DNA from: Zhengitettix transpicula
Lineage: Eukaryota > Arthropoda > Insecta > Orthoptera > Tetrigidae
Assembly (NCBI GenBank): GCA_037074705.1
Contig: CM073595.1
Location: 48,417,639 to 48,481,638 of the forward strand
Direction of reading: 5' to 3'
DNA: 64,000 nt
Both the position numbers and the translations under genes were made by a program. The notes beneath the pieces are model-generated. The model was not told the origin of the DNA. It saw nothing but the letters and a program-made list of their open reading frames with translations, and ran no database searches. Shown here piece by piece: positions 11,516 to 24,850 of this stretch; within the stretch, counting starts at the first letter, position 1, and each line of letters opens with the position of its first letter.

Positions 11516-13191
11516 TGGTTATTTAGAGGAGGACTGGATAGAGTAAAGGGAGTGAAGAATTACAACCATACCGAGTTGAAACTTTTGTGTGTGTCTGTCT
11601 GGCTGATTCACCAGCAATAGGACGGGTGAGTCTGCGTGGTTGCCAGATCATTTGTAGTGTTTCCAGTCTCATTACTTTTTGCCACACCTTGTATAGATGT
11701 TTCAAATTTTGACAAACAAGTTTAATTAAAGCTTTTAATTTTTCATTAAACATTGATGAAACTATATAATCAACAAAATTCAAATTGCTTCCAAGTATGT
11801 TTATTGAATTTAATAACTGGTGTAATTTAAAAAGCTTTACAATATTTAATCCAACTACCAAAAACAAAATTACATATGCAAGCCCTGACCAAATTTAAAA
11901 GTTAACATAATATTGTTCATACAATCATGAATTTGAACTGTCAGGTGTTGCAAAGAAAATTCATAATATTTTGATAGATTTTTTTTATTGTCTGTGTTAT
12001 ATTAAAACTCCTACACGTTGGTTTTTAGCTTATAGGCATAAAAGTGAATAATCTTGAAAGGAGAATGAACTGAAAGGGAATTTTGTAAGGCAATTCTAAA
12101 CATGTTAGCATAGCATAATATGGATATGGTGTTTTTTTTAACAGTCTTGGATCAGGAAAAAATGGGAAGCCCAATCACATATATTGAAATCGAGTTTGCC
12201 AAGGTTCAAGTATATTAATCAAATTAGTTATGAATTTTCGAATGATAATTTTTAACAGTCTTGACATACAAAGCAACTGTTGTCATCAATTGACAACTAC
12301 ACCAATTGGACAAATTAAATATTTGTAACAATATATTCTCCAAAATAGAACCAACCTACCTCAGTTTATCAAACAATCAGGTGTAGCCAACTGTTGTTTT
12401 TATAGCTGTAGTTTTAAATTTGCTACTAGTTAGTTATAATTTAGGTTAATTTTGTGTACCCTTCAAACTGTAGAAATTGTTTTTTTAAGTAATGTGGCCA
12501 TTGAAGTATTATGAAAGCAGTCATCTTACTTTTAAAACAGTTTATTCAATTTTTTTGTATTTTCCAGGAAAAAATACTGAATAAATTGTTCATAATGCAA
12601 ACTACATTTGTATACGAATTATTCCTAAATCAAAGAATTAATATCTGCAGTTTATGTTCTTCCTATAAACGTTGAAGTTGTAAATTTGTTATCCTAAATA
12701 AATATGTGATCTTGTCATTGGTGGGCTTGCAGTTGGTGGCCTCCCAGCTACCCTGGTTTCAAATTCTACCCGTGCAACTTTTCTGTCGAACGTCTCAGGT
12801 GACAGAGTACATCTGAAATGCATAACTGTTTAGCTTCAAATGTAAAAAAATCTATAATAAATTAAATGTGTGTATCAATAGAAAAATATTCTTCTTTTTC
12901 TTCCATCATCTTACAAGTGTTATAATTTATGTGTTATAAGAAGAAATCTCTCATTAATATTCTTTAATTTCTTTTCTTAGTATAGTATGAATATTTAATT
13001 GCTAAATGTCACAAAAATATTTAAATTAGTTAATTTTTGGCTTTCCTTTAACATCAAAATTGTAATGTGAAGGTACAAAATCTAATTAGAAATTATAATA
13101 CAGGAGTTTGAAACCTTTTATAATTATGTAATTTAATGGGCAAGTCAAATAACTTTAAATCTACAGGCAGATGTTTCAATTCTGTACACAC

Positions 13192-16100
13192 CTTAAATGC
13201 TCTCTCAAATTTGCAGTCATCTGGGCTTGTTGCCTTGATTCTCGTATTGCTAAATCACGCTCCTGAGCCATTTTCTTCATTTTTTGTTCTTTTCGGCCTA
13301 TTATTTCTCTTACACATTTTATTCTGGCTTCATCTTCTTGATTGATCCTAGTCGAGGTTTCAAAGGTGTTCGTTTTAGTTCATGAGATAGATAACCATAA
13401 TACTTAAAGATTGAGGGAGAACCTTCTTTGGAAACAATGTATAGTATAAAATTAAGACATGACCCACAAAAACTTTCAGCTGTTTCATAATATAGAATAT
13501 TTTTACTATAAAAATGAAATTTTAAATAAGTTTTCTTGTGTACACAGGAACAAATGCATGTGTACACTATTTCACTTAACTATTAAAATGATTTGATTTG
13601 AATACTTTTGTTATATGAGGGTGGTTTGGAAAAGGGTTGGCCTGCCATTATTTTAAAATCAATTTTCAATGAGATCACCTTTTAATCCAATACACTTAGT
13701 CCACCGCTTTTACAGCTCCTTCATATATTCAGTATAAACTAATTTCTCAGAGTCCACAAAATGTCTAATCTATGGCTTCTTCATCCAACAAGCAGCCATT
13801 TCTTTAGATTCAGGAACAGGAAATAATCAGAGTTAAATCTGGTGAGCATAGTGCATGTGGAAGCAATTTGTGGAATATCACAGCAACAATTGAGAGAGTG
13901 AGTGCATTGTCTTCATCAGATGTGGGTGATTGGTCTTAGCTGTCAATTCCTCCAACATTGTGTAATAATATCCAGAGGTTGTTTTGCATTTTTCCAGATA
14001 GTCTATGAGAACCACACCATGAGCATCTAAAAGAGCAGTGGTCATGACCATCCCCACTGATGCAACAGTTATTGCAGTTTTAAGAGCACTTCCTCCTGCT
14101 TTGACCCACTATTTGGACTGTTCCTTCAATTCAGGTGTGTAGTAATGAATTCACATTTCATCAACAGTAATGAAACTTCATATAAACTTGGTTTAATTGT
14201 ATTCAAAAGAACCAAACATTGCTGAGAAATGTTCATGGGACTGTTTCTGGTCAACATGTAAAATACAACAGTCATTGTGTAAACAAAATTTTGTACCCAA
14301 ATTTTGAGGATATTGTATACCCATATCCTTGCAATCTTGGTTATGTTGCACATCTTTGATCATTGATCTCTTGATACTGCATAGTGGATTTGTACAATTT
14401 TGTTCTCAGTTGTAGTAGTTGTTGGGTGTCCTGAACTCTCGTCAACCAAAGTGGAATTGTTCAAAGTCATATCTCTTACACATGCTTACTTCTTTTGATT
14501 GAAACATTCAATCTATTGATGAAATACAATTGAAACTTTGTAGTGTGCCATCTAACTGAACTGTGAATCATCATTTGTGTCTACTAACATCACATCTGTC
14601 TCATGCTGAGAACTTTACTAACAACCATCATACAGTAAATATATGTTGATAATTTATTTTAACATGTGTTTCTGAAATAAAGAAGTTAAGATATGAAAGT
14701 GACAGCTAAGTTGTTATGAAAGGGGAATAATACCTTTGAAAGTTCCTCTAAATTCTCTAACTTGTGGAATTTATATTTAACACTATTAACACAATTTGCT
14801 CTTTCCTATGTCAGACTATATACATGAAAGTCATTGGGATAGGAAAGAGGGACAGCGAGCAACTGACTTACCTTAAATTGATAGTTGGCATTGCCAGGCA
14901 TATATATAATATTAGTAAGAATATGACATTGTCAAAAATAATTGTGATATTGGTATGGAAAGGAAAGAGAGAGAGAGAGCTTGTGGCTTACCTGAAAGTG
15001 AAGTACAGTGTAGCCATAGGGAACTGATAGTAGTTCTTCAAATTTTTGGAGGTTCTCAGCCTTTCCTTTCCATACCAATATCATAATTATATATATATAT
15101 ATATACACATAACATACATTTGTTGTTGTTTACTTGAGCATGGTAGACAACAAGACACAGAATTCTAAAACTGTGAAGTCAATTACCAAGTGGAATGTGT
15201 ATCATATTCATATCCTGAACAAGCAGAATGACACCTCAAAGGTTGGAGTTATTTGTGCTGTGTTCTGTTTACATGCTCAGTTAATCTACAACATTTATCT
15301 CTGTGTTAACCTATCCATAGCAATTATTTGACTGTCACATCCTTGTATACCTTTCCATCAACTTATAGTGATGATGCTGACGTGCTCTGTTTTCAGATTC
15401 TACTTTTAAACGCTTACTTTCCAGTTGTCTAGTAACCTTATGTTCTGCCCTTTCTGCATATTCCCATTGTAAAGTTAAGACTTGCTTCTGCCATTTCTTA
15501 AGCCCATTCTCTAGCTCGTCATGGAGTTGCAGCACATTTTGAAACTTGATGGCTCTCTCCAAACTGAAATGGAAGTAAATAATTTTGGATTTCATTTTAC
15601 TTGAATTCAGGTCATAAGTAAAAAAACCTCTACTTAAAAAAGTGTACTTAAATTTGCATGACAAAATCTTAATACTTTGTTGGATACGATCAAAGAGTTC
15701 TTGCTATTTTTTAATAAAGAATTAAGTTAGTGGGAAAGTCTGGTTACTTATTTGAACTACTCACCTTTGACCCTTAATTTGCTTGTCTCTGTTCCTCAGT
15801 AACTTTGTATATTTTTCTTGTGCATGTTGTTCACGCATTTGACAAAAATGTTGCAATTCCTTCAAAGATCTTTCAGTTTCATCCTTCACTTGTTGCATCC
15901 TTTCCTGATGACGGATCTCTTCAACTCTATTTGCACTAGCCACTCTCTGTTTGAGTTAAAAAATATAATTTACTAAAAATATAATATTACTATTACTACT
16001 ATCTACTTTTATAAAACCTGCAGAAGGAACATAATTATTAGGTACTACGAATTTAAATTTTCAATGATTGTAATAAGAATTGAAACTACAAGTATTGTTT

Positions 16101-19100
16101 GAATTAGGAAGAATTCATAGACCATATATCTCACTATCAATAAATTATCCTACATTGTTTCATGACTTTTTACCCCAAATTAATAATATTCTTTTTAAAC
16201 CTGTTTATAAAGTGTTAATTGTAGCCAGACTCGTGCAAATTTCACATCTGTTATTTATAGTTGCTTAATTTCTATTATTTTGCTAATATTTTCTATCCAA
16301 ATTACCTTTTTGAATATTAATTTGGTTTTATTATTTGTCTAGATGAAATTATCATAACATTTTAAATTACTATTAAGCTAGTTTATTAAATAACAAGACG
16401 GTTGTTAAAACTCTATAAAAGAGGTTCCAAATAAAATATTAATATACAAATTAAAAGAATTTTTGCAATGTCAGTGTTTCTTCAAACCCAGAAGGATAAC
16501 ATCACCATTGTTAACATCTTCAAACACTCCAAAACTTGAAAACTTTGACATCTGCATAAATTATTTTCAACAGACTACATTTCTTTAGTATACTTGCTTA
16601 GTTGCACATACAACTTCATGATTGTGCATCATTCCATTTTTACACTGCACTGAAAATGACAGATTTGAAATGATAACTGTTTTACAGTTGACAGCAAAAC
16701 TTTGAAAAATTAATAACAGGTGGAGGGCAAGCAATGCTCCTTACCATATTTTCATGTGTGTGGAAATAAATTTTGCCTTGTTAAATAATAACTAAAGCTT
16801 GTATTTTACCAAAATAAAATGTATTTCTCCTTTCCAAGTAATGTCTTCTAACATACCACAATTGTGTTATCTCAATTAACATTAAGAAACTTATTACGCA
16901 AACGAAATACCTACCCAATAGAGAGTATAGTGTATATTAATTCTGCTGATGGTCACCTTTATTGAAGATTCAAAGAAGTTAGTTAAAAAAAGTGGAATAC
17001 TGATTCCAGAGTTAATTATATATTGTAAAAGGTTTGCTACATTCATTTGATATACATACATATTCATGCTGCTATATATTCAGAGACTTTTCTTGATATT
17101 TTGGTCCCAAAATAATTAACTCACTCATTTCTATTTAGTACATCTTATTTCATTCAGTTTATTGCATAATTTATGTTCTCATATTATGTATTTTTTAAAT
17201 TATGTTCTCACACAATAATTATATTCAATTTTCAGAAAACATAAGTTAAGTAATCATTTAATTACAAACATAGTTTTCTGAAAAAAATTATGGAAACTAG
17301 TAGGTTAAACTGGTTGTAATGATAGAAGTACTCATACTTTCCAAAATAATAAATTTTCAAAGACTATGGTTTTAAACACATCAAATAAAATATAACAATA
17401 TAAAATCAAAGAATGGTATGTAATGAATATGAAAGTTTTATGTATTAGATACTGTACAATAACATGGAAATAGAACTACAAATGTACCTTACTACTGTGC
17501 AGTTAATCATCAAACAAAGCAACAAAGTAGGAAAACATAAAATCCATTCATTTAGATTTTTTGGGAGTATAAATAAAGAATTTCAACAAGAAGGATCATT
17601 CATGTAATCTGTTCTTTAGTAAACTTGTACCAATCAAAAATATTGCATATAGATGGCTTTATTATTGCTATTAATTTTCTTTCAAAATAAGTAGTTCATT
17701 GTAAACTAAATAACTTTCAAATTTTTAGGAGACATGTAAAATGAAAAATACTGCATGCTAAAATTTACATTCCAGGAAGTACTTAATTACTATCAATAAG
17801 TTATAAAATGAAATCCATCATTTTCAATGAATTATTGTGGGAAGCAATAAAATTTGTAGAAGTAAAGACAATTCAGACTCACTCTTAATTGGATATGAAA
17901 ACATGCAGAGCACAATGGGGAAGAAGACTGAAATATAATTACCTTCCTCTTCCAAGTCACAGATGTGAAGACCGCATCCCAACTACTTGAAGGAGCTGTA
18001 GATGTGATGATTAAAGTAGGTAAACCTTTTGTGGTGAGGATAAACTGAGAAGACTCGAGCGCTCTGTCAAGCAAACATTTGTAAACCTTGGCAGTTGAAG
18101 GAATATGCTCTGGGAAGGCCCAGAAATGAAAATGAACTAACACAATGGAAAATTTAAATTGAATGTATGATATTAAAAATGTGTGAAGATTTTCAAAGAC
18201 AGAGCAATTAATAAGTGATAGTTGAATGTTTGCCATTTTGATTGGTGGCAGTATGAATTCCATTGGTCAATTCATATTTTGTTGTGAATTTCCACAATTT
18301 GTAAAAAGAATGTATAATTCTGCCCATTCTATAAATTGCTTTGAATGTGATTTATCAAGCTTATTGATAAAACAGAAACACTGGTTAGTAAAATGTGTTG
18401 TCATTAACATCAATATTAGTATTTTATGAATGTTCATCAAAATACATTGCATGAGTAAATGTTTCGAGCATCTGGATCAGACTTTCGATAGTTGGAAGAG
18501 AGCACTTTTAACAAAGTTTGAATAGATTTGAAATACAAACAAGTTATTTAAATGGAACTTTACTGCATTAAAGTGCAAATTGCTAGTTGTATTAATTAAT
18601 ATATTTGCAATTCACAGCCACTGTATATATATACAAAGTAAAGGTTTAATATGGAGTGAACCTTAAAGCATCAAAACTCGCCTTGTAGTCAGTTTTGATG
18701 AAGTTTGAAACTTTGAACGACCGAATTATTTTGGATAAGTAATGCAGATTCAGATTTGTTATCAACATACCACCGGTATAGACATTGATTTATTTTTATT
18801 CGTGAACTACTGCTCTTTTTTTTTTTTTTGGCAAATGGATACAAATAGGAATATTTTCAATGACATCTGGAAATTTTAAATATTAAAGAAGTTTTTTGCA
18901 TCAAAATTTTTTTATACTTGTGGTTTTGTTTTAGTGTATTGGTTGTGATAACTGACATTAGCCCACTATACACTAAAGTATATGCCTGGACTGGCATGAC
19001 AGTCTGTGCCCTTCACGGACCAATCACTTCACTATCCACACAATAGGCTTAAGCATGGGCCAGGTGTTTCACTTTTCCCCTAATGGGCCAATCCCTACTG

Positions 19101-22100
19101 TGTATGGGAAAAATTATCAGAAGCCCAAGGGAACTGATCACATCCATTATTACAATTAGTTTCTACTATTAGCAACAAAATTAAGCATACAACTCATTCA
19201 ATTTGGTACAAAATATGATTAAAAAAGGAGTTATTGAGTCGAGTACTTGTTTTGAAGAATAATGAGAGAATAATTTTTAAAATTACCTTTGGAGGAAGGA
19301 AATTATTTTATCTGGTAGGAGACAGAAAATAAAATAATACACAATTGCAGAATGTAACTTGTAACCCATTAAGTTTTTCGGCAACTGAAAGATAAACTAT
19401 TCAGCCGACATTTCAACTCAATCATTAGTTTATATACCCAAAACCGATAAATGTTAATAAATTATAATGCTACAAAGAGGATTCAAAAATAGTTTCCACT
19501 TCACTTCTGTTGCTTCTTTGAATTTTGGAAATTTATATTTTAGTGTGTCACTGTAGTAGAGGCAAAATGGCATCTTAATGCAATTATATATGGCAATATT
19601 TATGTGATCATGACATTAATGAATGTGAGACTTTTCAAATCATGTTCTTCCCAGTCTATCAAAACTACTATCTCAACATTTCTACATTATCTGTCACGTA
19701 ATTCAAAATATTGTGGAACAATAAAATATTGATGTAAGATGATATAACATCTACTAAGACAGTTAAGTGCTTATGCAACAGCAAATATGATTGGGACAGA
19801 AAAAAAGTGTTTATGTATCTTCACCAAGGTAGCTTTCACAAGATTGGGTTATGAATAACATTTTGGAGGCTGCTAGCTCCCCTCCTTTCACAGGTCATTC
19901 CATTGGGATTACAATTTCAAATTCCTTCCCTACCACAAACTTTGATTGCTCTCAATTTGCCCTCACTATTAACAACATTTACCATCAAGTGGCACAGCCT
20001 GATCATACCAAACACTCTCCCATACAGCCTTGCCCTGTGTGGGGCTCACGTTGGCTCTACCTCGAATAGTCTGGCTATTACCACAAACTCCATTCCATTC
20101 CTTGTTTACTTCACAACCACCCAATCTCGTATTCTAACCTCCACGGACTTTCCAGTTCTCATAAAACTCAACACTAATCTTACCTTAACTGCAACTACTG
20201 AAGAATGGTGACCATAAGTTTTAATAATATAGCAACCCCAAGAAAGCCACTTTTAATACACGGATAAACCACATCAGCTTTCTCCAAATAAACACAGTCT
20301 GTCAATAAGACTTATTTTTCTTGAAATTCAAAACAAGATGCACAATAATCCAGGTGTCTCGATTATATATTAAAAAGTAATTTTTGACATTTGTGGATAT
20401 AAAGTAACAATTTATATTGTAAAATTTTAGTAATGATGCCAACATGACCATTTAAAATCCTGACAGTCTTATTGGAATACATTTTATGTACACATAACAG
20501 TATGGTATAACATTTAGTTAGTTGATTATGATTACCAACCCTTCTATAAGTTTCCTTGTGGTGACGTCTGGTACTTTCTGCCCGCTCTTGCTTTTCCCTC
20601 TGCTTTTGGTCCAGAGTATGTTGCCAAAGTGCAGTTTCTAATTCCAATTGTTGGCAAGCAGCCTCAACTTCTGCCCTATGTTTTGCAGCAAGTACACTCC
20701 TCTCATTTGCTTCACTTGACTATAAAAAAAATATTTAAATAATAGATATGGCAATGAAATTATATACTCGTTTTATATTCTTCAATTTCTTAGACATTTA
20801 ATAAATTTTTTAAGTAATAAGTTATCTATTTAAGAAATATATTTATTATTTCATATTAAAGTTTTGTGAAAACTTTAACTGAATGATTATTAAATAGCCA
20901 CCTTTCTTTCTTGTAAAGCCTTTTTTAAATTTGAACATCTTTCTTCCTTTTCTTTAATACTTCTTTCCAGATCAATTTGTGACTTTCTTAGATTTTGTTT
21001 CATTTCTTCCCATTTTCTAGTGTTTTCTGCATTTTCAAGTTTACGTTTCTCTGATATGTACACTTTCCACTGTTGAGACAGTTCACTATTCAGCTGAAAC
21101 AAAATAAACCCTATGTTGTTAATAATAAAACAAATAACACAAATAAAAATACAAAACAAGTAAGTTTGGTAAAACAGAGGACGAACTGAGCACAATTGAT
21201 GGAGGCTATGAGTGAGCATTATCTTCAATATTATGATTTAGATTGTCTTCATTAAAAGGCAATATTTGTATCATAATTGCTACTTCACATATTGGTGAAA
21301 CACTCTAGAATTCAGAACTTGTCTATGAGGACAAGTTATTACCTGCTCTCTCTCTTCTCTGTCACGCTCCCATAACAAATGAGCATGATGAGCAAACTCA
21401 TCATTGTCACGTTCCAATTTCTTTTTTAAGGCCATTGATTCTAATATTCGACGATCATGTTCAGATAAGCACAGATTATCAGAGCTATAATAACTGAAAA
21501 TGAAATTTTGTTACACTTCTTTAATTTTAATATAGTTGGATGTATACAACTAATAAGAAATATTTACTTGAGTTTATTCGAACAAATTTAATTTTTTTTT
21601 GTGAGGCAGAGGGGATTTATGAACATTTTAACAAAATTTAATAAGCTTAAAGCATTTAAATTTAAACACCAATATTTTAAGCATTTCCAAGTGAAGAATG
21701 AAACTCTTACTAATCAAAACAACACATCTTTTAATTTTATAAAAATTTCTTAGCTAAGAACAATTTCTAACATTTCAGTTAATAAAAAGTTACTCAAATG
21801 AATTTTCATAAAAAGTATTGTTTTATGAAAATATAAATAAATTATGCTGTTATACAGATGAACTATTATATGCACCTTCTCCTACTCATCAAAGGATTAC
21901 AGGTATTCTTAAATCGAGTAGATCTTGTTTTTGAACGAGCGGAACATTTCCTTTCTTTCTTTTCAGAGTGCAACGGCCTAAGTGTAGTAATGGAGGAATT
22001 TTCATCACAGCCCCCTTTCAATTGTAATACTTGATTCCAATTATCTTCCTGGCCAAAAGAAACTGATGCAAATTCCTTTCTCTCTTCATTAATGTTACTG

Positions 22101-23918
22101 CAATCTTCTGTTACGGGCACATTAATCTTCAAACCTGTAAACAAATATGAAAATTTATTACACTTTTCTTTTTTAAAATTAGAAAAATTTAGAGAATATG
22201 GTTTGATGAAAATTATAATTATGCATTAGTATAGTTTTAAAAACATTACATTATTAAACAAACAATAGCCCATGTAGGATCACAAAAGTTAGTACTTTCT
22301 ATGATTGTAGTAATAAACAAATTCTTTGATAAATGGAACATGAATCAATAATAGCATGAGAAATTTCATAAATTGTAAATAAACTTCAAAATAAGGACTG
22401 TTTTAAGGTATTTGAAAAACTTAAATATGAATAGAAATAATATTTTTATGTGTATTTTTTGAATTGCAATGAGATTTTTGAAGCATAAATTCATGCAAAA
22501 ACTAGATGTAGAAATAAGATTGAATTAATAAAATAAGTATTAAAATGTGTGGTTATTGAGGAAGCAAATTATTTACCTTTAGATTCTGATGATTTCAATT
22601 TTTCTTTGCTCAGATAATTTTTCTTGTGCACTTTATCCTTTGTCTTTGCAGCATAAATAATTCTGGTTGGCAGACTATTTTCTTTGATACCAGTGATATG
22701 TTGTGCTATTAATTCTCTGTGAATTATTCGACATTTCTCTAGTTTTTCTATGGAAAACAAAATTTCTTGGTTAAATTGTATGTAATATTTACCAAATATA
22801 ATTACGAAGTTATAATTGATTTATCACATAATTGTAATAAATCGCATTAAAGCTATTTTTTGTGAAATTGAAATTGCAACAAATCTTTTGATTAATTGCA
22901 AGGATATGAAAAAGCAAAAGATATCTGGGTTTACCTGAACATGTAAGTTGCTACCCACGGTTGGAGACAACTTAGAAAAAATTGATGAATTATCCTATAT
23001 TTCAGCAGTTCTGAAAGCAATGGCACAAATTATTCACTGTAAAAGCCAGCACTGAAATGGAGCATACCTGTTGAACAATAAGGTAATTTCCTCAAAAATT
23101 GTGGACTTATCTAATATTGAAAAGTATAGAACATACTGAAAACTACCAAAAATTTCGTCAAGTTCTGTGTTCATGGAAACTGTCTTTTAACGCTCAGATA
23201 AACCATGTCTTTCTCTCTTTCTATCCCAATCTGATATATATATTTACTTGATGTTAGAAAAGGAGTGAGAATTAGGATCTATGTGTTATCTGGAGTTTGT
23301 TTAAAGGATAGTTGTCATAACTGTAACTAAGCATCATGGTGTAAAACTTTACTTACTTAAACGGTCTTGCTCATAACTGATATACAACTGATAAACTTCA
23401 GTTTGTATTGGCCCCAATTCTTCCTGGTATTCCTGCAAGCTTTTGTGAAGCAGCTCCACTGGCTGGAGAATTTTTAGTATTACATGCATCAGATTAAATT
23501 ATGGAAGTGATGACAAAAAACTGGGCAAAACATTTCAATTATGCCCATACATTGTTAAAACTTAATTCTATTAAATAAAAATAATAATACTATTACTGGA
23601 AAGACGTAATATAATTTTTATAGCATAAAATATAGCAATTTCACAACTTCTAAAACAACAGTATTTTGTACAGAAACAGACACAGGTAAGTACAAGAAAT
23701 TTCAATGAACTCAATAACTAAATAATAAAATCAGATACTTGTGTGCATATTACCTTGCATCCTGCTCTTCGGCAAGCTTCTAATGATCGTGGACTTGTTA
23801 GTATGTATGGACAATCCTTTGCAGATAGATCATCATAATTGTATAAATTTAAATAGGTTGATGGAGTGAAAGATTTAGTCTTCATTGTTGTTTTTTGCTC
23901 TGAGGGCTTGATTTTCAT
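13192..23918 (-). CDS. CCDC177-like coiled-coil protein
   Basis: Coding exons in gene order: 23918-23754, 23462-23357, 22747-22577, 22134-21876, 21493-21343, 21093-20902, 20719-20540, 15946-15765, 15563-15351, 13347-13192; about 590 residues. The N-terminus carries YLNLYNYDDLSAKDC then ILTSPRSLEACRRAGCKPVE, which matches the conserved start of vertebrate CCDC177. The middle is serine/basic rich. From exon 5 on it is almost wholly charged coiled coil with Arg/Glu heptads. Exon 10 (EDEARIKCVREIIGRKEQK) aligns with the C-terminal region of CCDC177. Function is unknown in the family as far as I know. The junction after 20540 uses a weak GTTGGT donor, so an extra exon is possible there. The true last exon may be further left, or translation may read through 13192 to a TGA at 13176. 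Confidence 0.8.
13615..14730 (-). pseudogene. Decayed mariner-family transposase
   Basis: Minus-strand fragments in several frames read ERSGHPTTTTTENK, then MTTALLDAHGVVLIDYLEK, then CKTTSGYYYTMLEEL, then a C-terminal KRWTKCIGLKGD. Those blocks and their order are those of mariner (SETMAR-like) transposases, including the aspartate of DAHG. Stops and frameshifts throughout show it is dead. It sits in the last mapped intron of the CCDC177-like gene, on the same strand. Confidence 0.85.
14836..15104. repeat. Two palindromic-repeat copies and a (TA)n tract
   Basis: Bases 14836-14905 are a GGATAGG-type arm (GGGATAGGAAAGAGGGACAG, ACTTACCTTAAATTG). Bases 14920-15088 are a copy with ends AATTGTGATATTGGTATGG and CCATACCAATATCATAATT and the core GCTTACCTGAAAGTGAAG; most of its right arm is deleted. 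TA repeats follow. Confidence 0.8.
15947..20539. other. Large intron of the CCDC177-like gene
   Basis: 4.6 kb with no supported exon. A C-rich block at 19855-20215 and a GC-richer patch at 18950-19140 look like old insertions I cannot identify. An open frame at 17832-18263 (minus) has no recognisable domain. The rest is AT-rich with nothing visible. Confidence 0.5.
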
Positions 23919-24626
23919 TAATATTCTGAAATTTTGTTATGAAAATGATATGATGTCAAATTATTCAAAGAGAAACATAGTACTAATCATTTATTTATAT
24001 GTATTTAACAATTGGGTCAGGAAAAAAATAAAATTGAAAGCAATTTCAAAATAAATGTATAGTTAACAGTTGACAATAATTTCACTGTGAATTAATCAGG
24101 AACATTAGACCTGAGCAATTTCCAGTATATAACTGAACTGGCACAGAAGTGGAAAGGAAGTTTTTTCTCATTTCAATCACATGTGACCAAAGGTGCATTC
24201 TACCATGACCTATTGTTTGTGAATTGGGTGGAGCATTCACAATAGTGCTTCAGTCAACCCAACAAAATTCCAGTCCTGAAGTATTATTCCTACGTGAAGA
24301 GAATTTATGAGTTAATGAGAAAAATTGGACAAACATATGACAAACTATCAATTGTAATACCAATATTCTGTGATGTCATTAATAAATTACTTATAGAATA
24401 AACATTTAATTTCCCACAAAAAGTCATGTTTTTGTTATCCGGTGTAAAAAATTATGTAGAAGAACATAAGCCGCCAGAATGAGATATTATTTTTAATTGT
24501 AAACTTAAATCTTGCGGAAATTTGTCTTACTATTTATTTGGTAAAGGTACCGTCCCAATACTTTAATAGAATTACGGTCAGAAATATTACTAACCAGCCT
24601 CTTAAGTAAAGCAAATTTCATCTTAC

Positions 24627-24850
24627 CATGTATTTCGTAAGATTTAACGAATTTACGCTATCCATCCCCTCTCGACTTAATTTTTCATTTAAATCTGTTA
24701 CTGCAGTACAAGTTGAACTGGAAGTATCAACGTTGAAGGAAGAAACGTCTGCGCCTACTGCGATAAAGCCGCTCGAGACGCAAATCAATAAAACACATAA
24801 AGAGAAATCCTTTAGATCCCAACTCATTCAGATTCATATTTTCGGATATA
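24627..24850 (-). other. Non-coding first exon and promoter area of the CCDC177-like gene
   Basis: A strong donor (ATG|GTAAGA) ends this exon at 24627; the next exon opens at 23925 after TTTCAG. Once joined, the main frame reads TG|A, an in-frame stop just upstream of the ATG at 23918, which fixes that start. The exon carries a small ORF with a hydrophobic start (MSWDLKDFSLCVLLIC) that would act only as an upstream ORF. The 5' limit near 24850 is a guess. Confidence 0.5.

Larger units (their letters stand above)
8350..13175. other. Intergenic space between convergent genes
   Basis: Ceramide synthase 3' UTR followed by AT-rich DNA with no supported gene. It holds an inverted-repeat element (9012-9235), TA/TG microsatellites (10500-10752), two SINE copies and a short palindrome (10917-11515). 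The last exon of the minus-strand coiled-coil gene may lie in its right part, but I could not find it. The rest shows nothing I can name. Confidence 0.6.

Noticed and set aside
12710..12800. Possible SINE head (GGTTTCAAATTC near 12758)
   Set aside because: Only a loose B box is visible and no second copy was found in the window.
17832..18263. 143-codon minus-strand frame
   Set aside because: Intronic, no recognisable domain or family motif, and no splice sites placing it in the host gene's frame.
24618..24827. A 69-codon minus-strand frame with a signal-peptide-like start
   Set aside because: It lies in the first exon of the CCDC177-like gene, but splicing to exon 2 puts it out of the main frame, and the family start is in exon 2. 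Kept only as a possible upstream ORF.
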